Below the pieces are notes generated by a model. The model was not told the origin of the DNA. It did not search any database and saw only the letters and a list, made by a program, of their open reading frames with translations. Below, in pieces: positions 9,093-17,331 of a DNA stretch of 34,451 bases. This DNA comes from Bacteroidota bacterium (GTDB lineage Bacteria > Bacteroidota > Bacteroidia > Palsa-948), in contig PLUL01000026.1 of the NCBI GenBank assembly GCA_003164895.1, positions 1 through 34,451 on the forward strand. Direction: 5' to 3'. The stretch's first letter is position 1; every line of letters starts with the position of its first letter. Position numbers and translations under genes: made by a program.

Positions 9093-9329
9093 ATGAAAAC
9101 AGAAATCTTAGGAATCCCATTTACAGAATTAGTCGGCTATCTTGCTTCGTTCGGAGTTTTGTGTTCTTTCACCATGAAAGATATTAGGAAATTGCGTTTA
9201 ATAAATTCCGTTGGATGCTTTGGCTTTATTGCTTATGGCTTTTTGCTTGGCATTTCCTGGCCCATAGTAATTACAAACGTGGCAATAGTTATTATAAATA
9301 TTTATTATTTGAGTCGGCAAAAAGCATGA
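9093..9329 (+). CDS. Small inner-membrane protein (YgjV-like)
   Basis: The protein has 78 aa, starts at ATG 9093 ('MKTEILGIPFTEL') 7 nt after the HhH stop, and is almost entirely three hydrophobic helices: 'LVGYLASFGVLCSFTM', 'INSVGCFGFIAYGFLLG' and 'PIVITNVAIVIINIYYL'. The pattern 'K.IRKLRLINSVGC..F..YG' resembles the YgjV family of inner-membrane proteins, whose function is unknown. Its stop (TGA 9327-9329) directly abuts an ATG at 9330 in the next gene region, so the HhH gene, this gene and apt are probably one transcript. Confidence 0.65.
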   Translation: MKTEILGIPFTELVGYLASFGVLCSFTMKDIRKLRLINSVGCFGFIAYGFLLGISWPIVITNVAIVIINIYYLSRQKA

Positions 9330-9356
9330 ATGGTAATTGTTACAAACATAAATTAT

Positions 9357-9884
9357 ATGATTACTAATAAAATAAAATCTGTTATCCGCGATGTTCCTGA
9401 TTTTCCTAAGCCGGGAATTATGTTCAAGGATATTACACCAATCCTAAAAGATTCAAAACTTTGTTCTGAAATTGCGGATGAATTTATCAAACAATTAAAA
9501 GGAACAAAGATTGACGCCATTGTAAGTACAGAAAGTCGCGGATTCTTTTTCGGATTTCTACTTGCGCACAAAATGCATCTTCCATTAATTCCACTGCGCA
9601 AGCAGGGAAAACTTCCATACAAAACTATTTCTCATGAATATGATTTGGAATACGGAACAGCAAAGGTTGAAATGCATGTTGATGCATTGGAGAAAGGATG
9701 GAATGTTCTTGTTCACGATGATTTGCTGGCAACCGGAGGAACTGCAGAAGCTTCTGCCGTTCTGATAAAAAGACAACATGCCAACGTTGCAGGTTTTGCT
9801 TTTCTTGTTGAACTGGAATTTCTTCACGGAAGAAAAAAAATCGAAACATATTCCCATAATATTATTAGTTTAGTCAAGTATTAA
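9357..9884 (+). CDS. apt: Adenine phosphoribosyltransferase
   Basis: The protein has 175 aa from ATG 9357; an in-frame ATG at 9330, immediately after the preceding stop, would add nine residues. I prefer 9357 because 'MITNKIKSVIRDVPDFPKPGI' matches the usual family N-terminus. Diagnostic features are 'PKPGIMFKDITPIL', 'ESRGFFFG' (adenine-side loop) and the PRPP-binding motif 'VLVHDDLLATGGTA' at residues 117-130. The enzyme makes AMP from adenine and PRPP in the cytoplasm. The nearby deaminase gene would compete for adenine if it is an adenine deaminase. Confidence 0.95.
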   Translation: MITNKIKSVIRDVPDFPKPGIMFKDITPILKDSKLCSEIADEFIKQLKGTKIDAIVSTESRGFFFGFLLAHKMHLPLIPLRKQGKLPYKTISHEYDLEYGTAKVEMHVDALEKGWNVLVHDDLLATGGTAEASAVLIKRQHANVAGFAFLVELEFLHGRKKIETYSHNIISLVKY

Positions 9885-9903
9885 TTAAAGAATCAAACCA
9901 TTT

Positions 9904-11076
9904 ATGTCACACACAGAAACACTATCAGAATCCATTATGGAATTCACATTCAGCGAGAATCAAAAGATGATCGCGGAAATGATCAAGAAATTTGGTGAAG
10001 AACATATCAAGCCGCACATGATGGAATGGGATGAAACACAAAAGTTCCCCGTTGAATGTTTTAAAAAAATGGGAGAACTCGGGCTGATGGGCGTTCTTGT
10101 TCCAACAGAATATGGAGGTGCAGGATTTGGGTATATGGAATATGTCACTGTGATTTCTGAAATTGCAAAGATTGATGGATCAATAGGTCTTTCGGTTGCC
10201 GCACATAATTCGCTGTGCACCGGACACATTCTTCAATTTGGAAATGAAGAGCAAAAGAAAAAATATTTACCAAAACTTGCTACCGGAGAATGGATCGGAG
10301 CTTGGGGTTTAACAGAAGTGAACACTGGTTCAGATGCAGGAGGAATGTTAACCACAGCTGTTCAGGATGGAGATTATTTTGTTCTGAATGGTTCAAAGAA
10401 CTTTATCACTCACGGAACAAGCGGCAACGTGGCAGTAGTGATTGCACGCACAGGAGAGAAAGGAGATTCACATGGAATGACAGCATTTATTATAGAGAAA
10501 GGAACAAAAGGATTTAGCGGAGGAAGAAAAGAAAATAAATTAGGTATGCGCGCATCCGAAACTACAGAATTGATTTTTGATAGTTGCCGGGTTCATAAAA
10601 GTCAGGTGATGGGAAAAGTAGGGGACGGATTTGTACAGTCGTTGAAAGTTTTGGATGGCGGAAGAATTTCAATTGCTGCGCTTGGATTAGGAATTGCCAA
10701 GGGTGCGATGGAAGCATCTATAAAATATTCCAAAGAACGCCAACAGTTTGGAAAACCAATTTGTGAGTTTCAGACAATTGCATTCAAGATTGCTGACATG
10801 GCGACTCAGATCGAAGCAGCAGAATTATTAATTTTTCAATCAGCAGATAAAAAAAACAGAGGAGAAAAAGTCACCAAACTTTCTGCGATGGCGAAATATT
10901 ATTCATCTGAAGTTGCTGTGAAAGTTGCAAACGAAGCGGTTCAGATATTTGGTGGCTACGGCTATACAAAGGATTTTCCGGTAGAAAAATATTACCGCGA
11001 TGCAAAACTTTGCACAATTGGCGAAGGAACTTCTGAAATTCAAAAGTTAGTTATTGCGAGAGAAATTTTAAAATAA
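9904..11076 (+). CDS. Acyl-CoA dehydrogenase (short-chain/butyryl-CoA type)
   Basis: The protein has 390 aa from ATG 9904, or 379 aa from ATG 9937 ('[11 protein letters not shown]'), which fits the normal family length better. N-terminal helical domain, middle beta domain ('[15 protein letters not shown]', FAD/substrate contact) and C-terminal helical domain are all present. The catalytic base is the Glu in 'IGEGTSEIQ' (E374 by the longer numbering), and '[20 protein letters not shown]' is the usual C-terminal signature. It oxidises acyl-CoA to enoyl-CoA in fatty-acid or branched-chain amino-acid breakdown, using electron-transfer flavoprotein. No ETF or other beta-oxidation gene is nearby. 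It lies 19 nt after apt, same strand. Confidence 0.93.
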   Translation: MSHTETLSESIMEFTFSENQKMIAEMIKKFGEEHIKPHMMEWDETQKFPVECFKKMGELGLMGVLVPTEYGGAGFGYMEYVTVISEIAKIDGSIGLSVAAHNSLCTGHILQFGNEEQKKKYLPKLATGEWIGAWGLTEVNTGSDAGGMLTTAVQDGDYFVLNGSKNFITHGTSGNVAVVIARTGEKGDSHGMTAFIIEKGTKGFSGGRKENKLGMRASETTELIFDSCRVHKSQVMGKVGDGFVQSLKVLDGGRISIAALGLGIAKGAMEASIKYSKERQQFGKPICEFQTIAFKIADMATQIEAAELLIFQSADKKNRGEKVTKLSAMAKYYSSEVAVKVANEAVQIFGGYGYTKDFPVEKYYRDAKLCTIGEGTSEIQKLVIAREILK

Positions 11077-11108
11077 TACTTCATATTAACCCCATAATTT
11101 AAACAACT

Positions 11109-11747
11109 ATGAAAACAAAAAACATCATCATTACAAATTTATTTATTGCAATTGCGGTCGTGTTTGCTTCTTGTAGTACTTCTGTGGAAATTGCTAAAAG
11201 AACATTTAATAATGGTTACTATGTGCATGTAATCACAAACAAGAAAGTCGAAAGTGCAAAAGAGAACAATGAAGTTGCTAAGAAAAATCCCGAGAATGTT
11301 TCAATCCCAGATATGAAGGATAACAATACTAAGAACAGTTATTCTGATATTCAGAATGTAAAGAGTATTAATTCTGTTGCTGAAATAACGAAAAATACAA
11401 TTGAAAATTCAACCGTTGCTTCAATGGATAAGAAACCAGTACTTTCTTCTAAAAAAAATATTTCTTTCAAACCAGAAGAAACAAATTCTGTGAAAAGTAG
11501 CAAGGCGGATTTTAAAACTTCAAGAAATATTATGAGTGTGAAGGAGACAAGAAAATTTATTCGCCACAATCTTTTTCATCATTCGGATGTTCCAACTATT
11601 GTTCTGATTCTTTTATGTATTTTCCTGCCTTTTATTGCGGTGGGGTTAGTTGACGATTGGGGTATAAGATTTTTGATCAGCATCGTGCTAACATTATTAT
11701 TTTGGTTTCCCGGGATTATTTATGCATTCATTGTTTGCTTTGCCTAA
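11109..11747 (+). CDS. Lipoprotein with C-terminal YqaE/Pmp3-like double-helix domain
   Basis: The protein has 212 aa. It begins with a lipoprotein signal ('AIAVVFASC', lipidated Cys near residue 22). A Lys/Asn/Ser-rich, low-complexity stretch of about 130 residues follows. It ends in two hydrophobic helices, 'IVLILLCIFLPFIAVGLVDDWG' and 'FLISIVLTLLFWFPGIIYAFIV'. The tail matches the YqaE/Pmp3 (PF01679) pattern, small membrane proteins linked to salt and membrane-potential stress. The odd feature is topology: a lipid anchor at one end and two membrane-spanning helices at the other, with a charged tether between. A hairpin terminator follows at 11765. Confidence 0.7.
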   Translation: MKTKNIIITNLFIAIAVVFASCSTSVEIAKRTFNNGYYVHVITNKKVESAKENNEVAKKNPENVSIPDMKDNNTKNSYSDIQNVKSINSVAEITKNTIENSTVASMDKKPVLSSKKNISFKPEETNSVKSSKADFKTSRNIMSVKETRKFIRHNLFHHSDVPTIVLILLCIFLPFIAVGLVDDWGIRFLISIVLTLLFWFPGIIYAFIVCFA

Positions 11748-11764
11748 CTAAATTAAATATGTTG

Positions 11765-11798
11765 AAAAAGCCCGAGCGATTATCGTTCGGGCTTTTTT
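11765..11798. terminator. Bidirectional intrinsic terminator
   Basis: The stem AGCCCGAGCGA / TCGTTCGGGCT (one G-T wobble) has a 3-nt loop, A5 on the left and T6 on the right. It lies between the convergent lipoprotein gene and pfkA and can serve both. Confidence 0.85.
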
Positions 11799-11821
11799 GT
11801 TTTATAAGGGAAGAAATATTC

Positions 11822-12790
11822 CTAAACAGCAAGCACCCTCATCATTCGCTGCAAGTCAGGATGAATTTCATCTAAATGTTTCACTGCATTTTCAAAAGGC
11901 GTATAAGCGATTTTATTATTGATAATTCCTATCATCACTTGTTTCTTTCCTGCCATCAACGCTTCTACAGCAGAAAATCCCATGCGCGAGGAATTTACAC
12001 GGTCCATGCAAGTGGGATTTCCGCCGCGCTGAATATGACCAAGCACTGAAACACGAATATCATAAAACGGAAGTTCTTTTTTTACTTTTTCTGATAACTG
12101 TAAAACGCTACCTGTTCCGCCTTGTTCGGAGACAATAACAATTTTTGATGATTTGTCTTTTCTTCCTTCTTTCAAATGCTGAATAAGTTTTTCAAAATCA
12201 GTTTTAGCTTCTGAAATTAAAATGGCTTCCGCACCTGAACCAATCCCGCTTCTCAATGCGATGAGTCCTGCATCACGTCCCATCACTTCAACAAAAAATA
12301 ATCGGTCGTGGCTTTCCGCTGTGTCGCGGATTTTGTCAACAGCTTCTACCACCGTGTTGATTGCAGTGTCATAACCGATTGTGAAATCTGTACCAATCAA
12401 ATCGTTGTCAATTGTTCCCGGGCATCCGACAAATGGAATGGAACACAAAGTGCCAAACTCCAGCGCTCCTTTAAAAGTTCCGTCACCGCCAATTGCAATT
12501 ACGCCTTCTATTCCGTGCTTCTCTAGATTTGCTTTTGCTTTTTGCATTCCTTCTTGTGTCAGAAACTCGCTGCTTCTTGCAGTTTTCAAAATAGTACCGC
12601 CTCGCTGAATAATTCCGGAAACAGATTTTGCATTCATGGAAATAAATTCATCGCGAATCATGCCGTCATATCCATGCAAGATTCCCATCACTTCTATTTT
12701 GTGAAATACGCAGGTGCGTACCACCGCACGAATGCAAGCGTTCATTCCGGGCGAATCGCCACCGGAAGTAAAGACAGCAATTTTTTTCAT
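11822..12790 (-). CDS. pfkA: ATP-dependent 6-phosphofructokinase
   Basis: The protein has 322 aa, the usual bacterial PfkA length. Key motifs are 'GGDSPGMNA' (10-18, phosphate binding), 'GGDGTF' (101-106) and 'PGTIDNDLIGTD' with catalytic D128. Gly at 104 in place of Asp points to ATP, not pyrophosphate, as donor. 'EVMGRDAG' and 'LGHIQRGGNPTCMDR' complete the sugar-phosphate site. The enzyme phosphorylates fructose-6-phosphate and commits carbon to glycolysis in the cytoplasm. It is a monocistronic-looking gene with its own TAATTTTG element upstream. The bifunctional PGI/PMI at 25476 feeds the same step. Confidence 0.96.
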   Translation of the reverse strand: MKKIAVFTSGGDSPGMNACIRAVVRTCVFHKIEVMGILHGYDGMIRDEFISMNAKSVSGIIQRGGTILKTARSSEFLTQEGMQKAKANLEKHGIEGVIAIGGDGTFKGALEFGTLCSIPFVGCPGTIDNDLIGTDFTIGYDTAINTVVEAVDKIRDTAESHDRLFFVEVMGRDAGLIALRSGIGSGAEAILISEAKTDFEKLIQHLKEGRKDKSSKIVIVSEQGGTGSVLQLSEKVKKELPFYDIRVSVLGHIQRGGNPTCMDRVNSSRMGFSAVEALMAGKKQVMIGIINNKIAYTPFENAVKHLDEIHPDLQRMMRVLAV

Positions 12791-12808
12791 GGTGATTTTT
12801 TAGTAAAA

Positions 12809-12816
12809 CAAAATTA
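12809..12816 (-). promoter_or_regulatory. -7 promoter element (TAATTTTG) for pfkA
   Basis: The minus strand reads TAATTTTG 19 nt upstream of the pfkA start. It is paired with a divergent TAATTTTG at 12839. Confidence 0.45.
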
Positions 12817-12838
12817 CGCCGATTATACTTTACTTTTC

Positions 12839-12846
12839 TAATTTTG
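12839..12846 (+). promoter_or_regulatory. -7 promoter element (TAATTTTG) for the chalcone-isomerase-like gene
   Basis: TAATTTTG lies 19 nt upstream of ATG 12866. The spacing implies a short leader of about 12 nt. Confidence 0.45.
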
Positions 12847-12865
12847 TCGAAAATAAATTCACCAA

Positions 12866-13429
12866 ATGAAAAACATATTTTCCACCACAATCATTTTATT
12901 GATTTCTCTTTTTTCTGTTGAAGCCCAAACAAAAATTAACGGCATTACTTTTACCGATACTTATACTGCCGGCAAAGATAAATTAGTGCTGAATGGCGGA
13001 GGTACCAGGGTTAAATACTGGATGGATATGTATGTTGGTGGATTGTATCTTACTGAAAAAAACAAAGATGCAGCGGCTATTGTTTCTGCAAATACTTCCA
13101 TGGCGATAAAACTTACTATTGTTTCGGGTTTGATTTCCAGCTCAAAGATGATTGAAGCGGTGGATGAAGGTTTTAAAAAATCTACCGGAGGAAATACTAC
13201 TCCATTAAAAGATAAAATAGAAAAATTTAAAAATTCATTCAGCGATGAGATTAAGAAAGGAGATGTGTTTGATATTGTTTATACCGGAGAGAAAATTTCG
13301 GTTTACAAAAATAATACTTTGAAATCAGAAATTGAAGGACTTGATTTCAAAAAAGCTGTTTTCGGAATTTGGCTCGGCAATGATCCTGCCGACAGTAATT
13401 TGAAAGATGGAATGCTTGGGAAATCCTGA
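12866..13429 (+). CDS. Secreted chalcone isomerase-like protein
   Basis: The protein has 187 aa with a clear signal peptide (residues 1-21, 'SLFSVEAQ'), so it is periplasmic or exported. The mature part shows the chalcone-isomerase-like pattern: 'LNGGGTRVKYWMDMYVGGLYL' near the start, 'AIKLTIVSGLISSSKMIEAVDEGF' in the middle and 'FGIWLGNDPADSNLKDGMLG' at the end. Bacterial members of this fold (chalcone isomerase-like, PF16036-type) mostly have no proven flavonoid activity; some bind fatty acids. I therefore call the fold, not the reaction. It ends 1 bp from the convergent DUF4442 gene, with no terminator between them. Confidence 0.75.
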   Translation: MKNIFSTTIILLISLFSVEAQTKINGITFTDTYTAGKDKLVLNGGGTRVKYWMDMYVGGLYLTEKNKDAAAIVSANTSMAIKLTIVSGLISSSKMIEAVDEGFKKSTGGNTTPLKDKIEKFKNSFSDEIKKGDVFDIVYTGEKISVYKNNTLKSEIEGLDFKKAVFGIWLGNDPADSNLKDGMLGKS

Positions 13430-13430
13430 T

Positions 13431-13919
13431 CTATGATTTATTTTTCACTTTCAACGACCACGTGAAAATAAATTCTGCTACCGTTTCGCCGGCTTCATCA
13501 ATCCCAATGGATTTTACATCTATCACAATTCCTTCTTCGGTTTGTTTTGCTTTCTGAATAGCTTCAGAAATTTGTTTTCCATCCGCACAGGTAAAAGAAA
13601 TTTTTCCAACTGCTTTCTTTAAAAAGAAGGATTGGTTTTTTATTACCAGCATTGAAATAGCAGGAGAAGATTTATAAATTCCATTCATCACCAGCAAGCC
13701 GGTACTTATTTCGGCTGCCATTGCCAGACAAGCAAAATAAATTGAGCGAAAAGGATTTTGTGTAAGCCATGAAAATTTGATAGTGAGAATGGATTTCTCA
13801 ACCGAAAATTCTTTTACTCTGATGCCTGCCAAAAATGCCATCGGCAACACTTTCAGGAGATATAAACGAAATAAAAAATTATTCTTTATAAACTTTTGAA
13901 ATTTGGAACTCTCATTCAT
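13431..13919 (-). CDS. DUF4442 hot-dog-fold protein (thioesterase-like)
   Basis: The protein has 162 aa. 'NPFRSIYFACLAMAAEISTGLL' in the middle, followed by 'FLKKAVGKISFTCADG' and 'VTVGEF'-like strands, fits the DUF4442 family (PF14539), which has the hot-dog fold of acyl-CoA thioesterases. A catalytic role is inferred only from the fold. It starts 21 nt after the M1 peptidase stop on the same strand, so the two are probably cotranscribed. It meets the chalcone-isomerase-like gene tail to tail. Confidence 0.7.
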   Translation of the reverse strand: MNESSKFQKFIKNNFLFRLYLLKVLPMAFLAGIRVKEFSVEKSILTIKFSWLTQNPFRSIYFACLAMAAEISTGLLVMNGIYKSSPAISMLVIKNQSFFLKKAVGKISFTCADGKQISEAIQKAKQTEEGIVIDVKSIGIDEAGETVAEFIFTWSLKVKNKS

Positions 13920-13940
13920 CGCAATAGTTTTTCATACTTT

Positions 13941-16900
13941 TTAAAACGCTCTGCTGATTCCAATCAACCATCTTAATTTTATGTAATCGCTATCCACTGC
14001 CGGAATTCTATTCAAGAGTAACGGTACATCAAAACGTATGGTGAGCGGATCAACGGTTTGAAGCGGTCCCCATTTTTTTATGGTGAGTGCTGCGCCAACT
14101 CCTGCATCGGAACAGAAATCGGCTAACAATAGATTTTCAGTTGGTAAATTATAATTTATCACGCCCATATCTCCGAATAAATAAGTATTTAGCTTGAACG
14201 TGTTCTTCGTCCATTTAATAATTCCGTTCTGGTCAATAATGTGAATGAACTTAAAAAGTTTATCGAACTCCAGTTCAGCGTTGAATGCTGCACCGCTTGT
14301 GCCGCTATAAGTATAATGCTGAACTCCATTTTTATCAACGTAAGGAGAAAGATAACCAGCATATCCGCGCAGATTCAAACCGCCACCCATTTGAAAATTA
14401 TTTGTGCTTGCTCCGTAACCTGTCCAATCTGCAGGAATAAATCCGGTGGAGCGCGTGAATTTATTATCCATCAATTCTTCGGGACTTGCACCTGCCAGAT
14501 AAAGCGAAGATTCTTTCGGAGTATTATTTCCTGTTCCGTACTGTAGAAAAGTGCGCGTGTTCAAATTAAATTTTCCAAAATGATTTTTATTTACAGCAGT
14601 GAGTCGGAGGTTTGCATAATCGTAATCACTTCTTAAAGTGGAAGAACGTAAATCCAAATTTATTTTTCCTGTTCCATGCTTGTAGGAATAATTGTGTTCG
14701 TAGCCAAGGTTCACAGTATTGTTCCACATGTTTGCATCCCACTCATTTGGATAAAGAAGATACGCGAGGTCAGAACTCGTTTTTCGGACCATTGCTTTTA
14801 TGTTCGCATAAAATTTGTTTGTGTTATTTTGGCTGTGTTTTTCAAAACCGGCGAGGTAAGAATGAAGTCCGTCAAGATTTTTCAGTGAAAAGTTTACCGA
14901 AGAATATTTTACGAAACGATCCGTACCTGTTTTGTAATTCAATCGGTAAGAAAGATTGTTAAAAGAATTTTTATGCACCGATGAATCAAGTTTTCCCTGA
15001 CCAAGACCCGAATTTATCCAGAAGTTTGCATCGAATACACCTTTGTAGTTCATGAAATTTCCGTTGAGATGAATTCCGGCTTTTACTCCGTCAAAACCAT
15101 TGTACCAGAGATCAGGACGGACGTAAAGAGAATAACGCGTCCAGTCTGGCATGTTGTAAATTTTTGAATCAAAAAAATAATCCATATTCCTGTCAGCCGG
15201 AAATTTATTGTTGCGCATGTTCACATCGGCAAGACGGTTGCTCGGATCAATCGTAACTTCTTTTATTCCGGCAGGAATGTAAACCACCGCTTGATAGGTT
15301 GGTTGAATTTTATCCCAGCCAAACCATTTCGGAAGAATTTGTGCATCTGTTTTTTTTATAAACCATGTATTCGGAATATGAAATTTATGTACGGAATCAT
15401 TTCTGTCTACGATCTCAAAATCAATCGGCATCTGCATTTGTCCTTTGCGGGAAAATGTGATGGAGTAGGTGCCCTGCAGTTTTTCCGCTTTCACCGATTT
15501 AATTTCGTAGTCGATCGTTTTGGAAGTTTCGAGCCACTCGTCAAAAAACCAATTCAGGTCAACATGCGTGAATTGAATAATTGAGTTGCGGAAATCTTCG
15601 GGATAAGGATGGCAGATCTTCCACTGGCTAACATAATGTTGCATCGCTTTTAAAAACAGATCATCTCCCAAAACATATTGCAGATTATAAAGCATCACCG
15701 CAGTTTTAAAATAAACCTGTCTGTAACCTCCACCATGACGAAGAGCGGTATTAAAATCATTCGAGTGTTTGCTGATGTTGGTTTCCTCGCCTTTTATTGC
15801 ATCCATCATGTAAGGCAAATACACTTCGCTGGTGCGAATATAATTTGGCTCGGAAAACTTTTTCACATAGTTTGAAGCAGGAGGATTTTCTATTTTTTCC
15901 TTGCCATCAATTTTTTCATATGTCCAGCAGGTGATAAACTGAGTGAAACCTTCGTCCATGAAAGCGCGGTAGGTTTCGTTATTTCCCAGCATTCCGAAAA
16001 ACCAATTGTGTCCCACTTCGTGCGTGAACAGATCGCGGTAGTTCGGATCGTAGCCGCCATCGAGCGTGAGCATGGGATATTCCATTCCATCGCGTGCATC
16101 GGCAACCACCATTTTAGGATATACATACATTCCGAAATCTTCAGAATTTGTTTTAATAATTTTTGCCGTGTAATCAGCAGCGTTTTGCCAGCCGGCTGCG
16201 TTCGGCTCCTGAGTGAGCGCAATTATTTGAACTCCATTCCAGGCAGATTCACCGATTCGGTAAATTGGATCAGCAGTAAAAGCAAAATCATGAACATTTA
16301 CAGCATGATATTTCCATGTCTTGCGAAATTTTCCGGTGCTATCGTAAGGAATGATAATGCTTGGCGCTGAGAACATCGGCTTGTCTTTGAAATTGCTGAT
16401 GTCCAATTTTTTTCTGAGGTCATCGGGCAATACTTCGTTTCGGTTGAGAAGATCTCCGGTAGCTTCCACAATAAAATTATTTGCAAAGTTGAGTTCCACA
16501 TCATACGTTCCGAAATCGCCATAGAATTCTTTTTCCATGTGCTGTTCGGTTTCCCAGCCGAATTTTCTATCGTACACCGCAATGCGCGGATACCAATGTG
16601 CGCCATCGTAATGTTTGTTGCCGAACACGCTGAACATTTTCATCCTGCGCTCCCTGCCGCCATGACCTTCAAAATAAGAATTGAATTCAATTTGAAACTT
16701 TACGGAATCATTCGGGAAAAGCGGTTTGGTTAAAAAGACTTTTACGATCGTGTTATCTTCCACTTTTTTAAGTTCCATACCGTTCGAGGTCATTTTAATT
16801 ATCTCCTCATTTTTTTTCTGTGCTTCGTAATGCCCGTATTTAGGAACTACTTTATTTTCTTTGGTGAGCTTATCGAAATAGGAACCCGGCTGAAAAGCAT

Positions 16901-17156
16901 TTTGATAAAGATGAAAGTAAACGAAGGTTAGCGTGTCGGGTGAATTATTGTAATACGTAAGTTCTTCGGTGCCCGAAACAATATCCGTCTTTTCGTCAAT
17001 ACGCGCTTTGATATTATAATTCACATCCTGCTGCCAGTAACCTGCAAATGGCGGATGGTTCTTCCAGTAATTTGGATTGGAAGCGGAGCGATACGTTTGA
17101 GAAAAAGAGAATTGAAATGCGAGAATCAAAAAGAAAAACAAGTAAAGTTTTTTCAT
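13941..17156 (-). CDS. M1-family zinc metallopeptidase with C-terminal outer-membrane-barrel-like domain
   Basis: The protein has 1071 aa. Signal peptide 1-19 ('LAFQFSFSQ'), then the M1 beta domain. The peptidase core has a substrate motif 'DGMEYP' (in place of GAMEN) and the zinc site 'HEVGHNW' at 378-384, with the third ligand Glu in 'FMDEGFTQF'. M1 enzymes trim N-terminal residues from peptides. From about residue 680 to the end the sequence changes to alternating aromatic/polar strands with 'LNLRGYAGYL', 'AELEFDKLF', 'LYLFGDMG'-like turns, 'DPLTIRFDVPLLLNR' and a final Phe. That is the pattern of an Omp85/surface-antigen-type beta-barrel, suggesting that the peptidase is held at the outer membrane by its own barrel. 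The barrel assignment is inference from pattern. Divergent from ftsZ. Confidence 0.85.
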   Translation of the reverse strand: MKKLYLFFFLILAFQFSFSQTYRSASNPNYWKNHPPFAGYWQQDVNYNIKARIDEKTDIVSGTEELTYYNNSPDTLTFVYFHLYQNAFQPGSYFDKLTKENKVVPKYGHYEAQKKNEEIIKMTSNGMELKKVEDNTIVKVFLTKPLFPNDSVKFQIEFNSYFEGHGGRERRMKMFSVFGNKHYDGAHWYPRIAVYDRKFGWETEQHMEKEFYGDFGTYDVELNFANNFIVEATGDLLNRNEVLPDDLRKKLDISNFKDKPMFSAPSIIIPYDSTGKFRKTWKYHAVNVHDFAFTADPIYRIGESAWNGVQIIALTQEPNAAGWQNAADYTAKIIKTNSEDFGMYVYPKMVVADARDGMEYPMLTLDGGYDPNYRDLFTHEVGHNWFFGMLGNNETYRAFMDEGFTQFITCWTYEKIDGKEKIENPPASNYVKKFSEPNYIRTSEVYLPYMMDAIKGEETNISKHSNDFNTALRHGGGYRQVYFKTAVMLYNLQYVLGDDLFLKAMQHYVSQWKICHPYPEDFRNSIIQFTHVDLNWFFDEWLETSKTIDYEIKSVKAEKLQGTYSITFSRKGQMQMPIDFEIVDRNDSVHKFHIPNTWFIKKTDAQILPKWFGWDKIQPTYQAVVYIPAGIKEVTIDPSNRLADVNMRNNKFPADRNMDYFFDSKIYNMPDWTRYSLYVRPDLWYNGFDGVKAGIHLNGNFMNYKGVFDANFWINSGLGQGKLDSSVHKNSFNNLSYRLNYKTGTDRFVKYSSVNFSLKNLDGLHSYLAGFEKHSQNNTNKFYANIKAMVRKTSSDLAYLLYPNEWDANMWNNTVNLGYEHNYSYKHGTGKINLDLRSSTLRSDYDYANLRLTAVNKNHFGKFNLNTRTFLQYGTGNNTPKESSLYLAGASPEELMDNKFTRSTGFIPADWTGYGASTNNFQMGGGLNLRGYAGYLSPYVDKNGVQHYTYSGTSGAAFNAELEFDKLFKFIHIIDQNGIIKWTKNTFKLNTYLFGDMGVINYNLPTENLLLADFCSDAGVGAALTIKKWGPLQTVDPLTIRFDVPLLLNRIPAVDSDYIKLRWLIGISRAF

Positions 17157-17176
17157 TGTATGAATAATTATTGTGG

Positions 17177-17184
17177 CAAAAGTA
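17177..17184 (-). promoter_or_regulatory. -7 promoter element (TACTTTTG) for the M1 peptidase
   Basis: The minus strand reads TACTTTTG 21 nt upstream of the peptidase start at 17156. Confidence 0.45.
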
Positions 17185-17276
17185 ATTATTAGTATGAATT
17201 GAACTGGTAATGTTTGGGAAGTATACTCTTATCACAGTAATTCACAATGCATAGTGTATAAGTTCAATCAAGTACG

Positions 17277-17307
17277 TTGATTTGAAATTCATCTGCCACT
17301 AACTTTA
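17277..17307 (+). promoter_or_regulatory. Possible ftsZ promoter TTG-N20-TAACTTTA
   Basis: TTG 17277-17279 and TAACTTTA 17300-17307 (one mismatch to TAnnTTTG) lie 25 nt before the ftsZ ATG. The call is tentative because of the mismatch. Confidence 0.35.
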
Positions 17308-17331
17308 GCAAATAATTTAAACACAACCACT

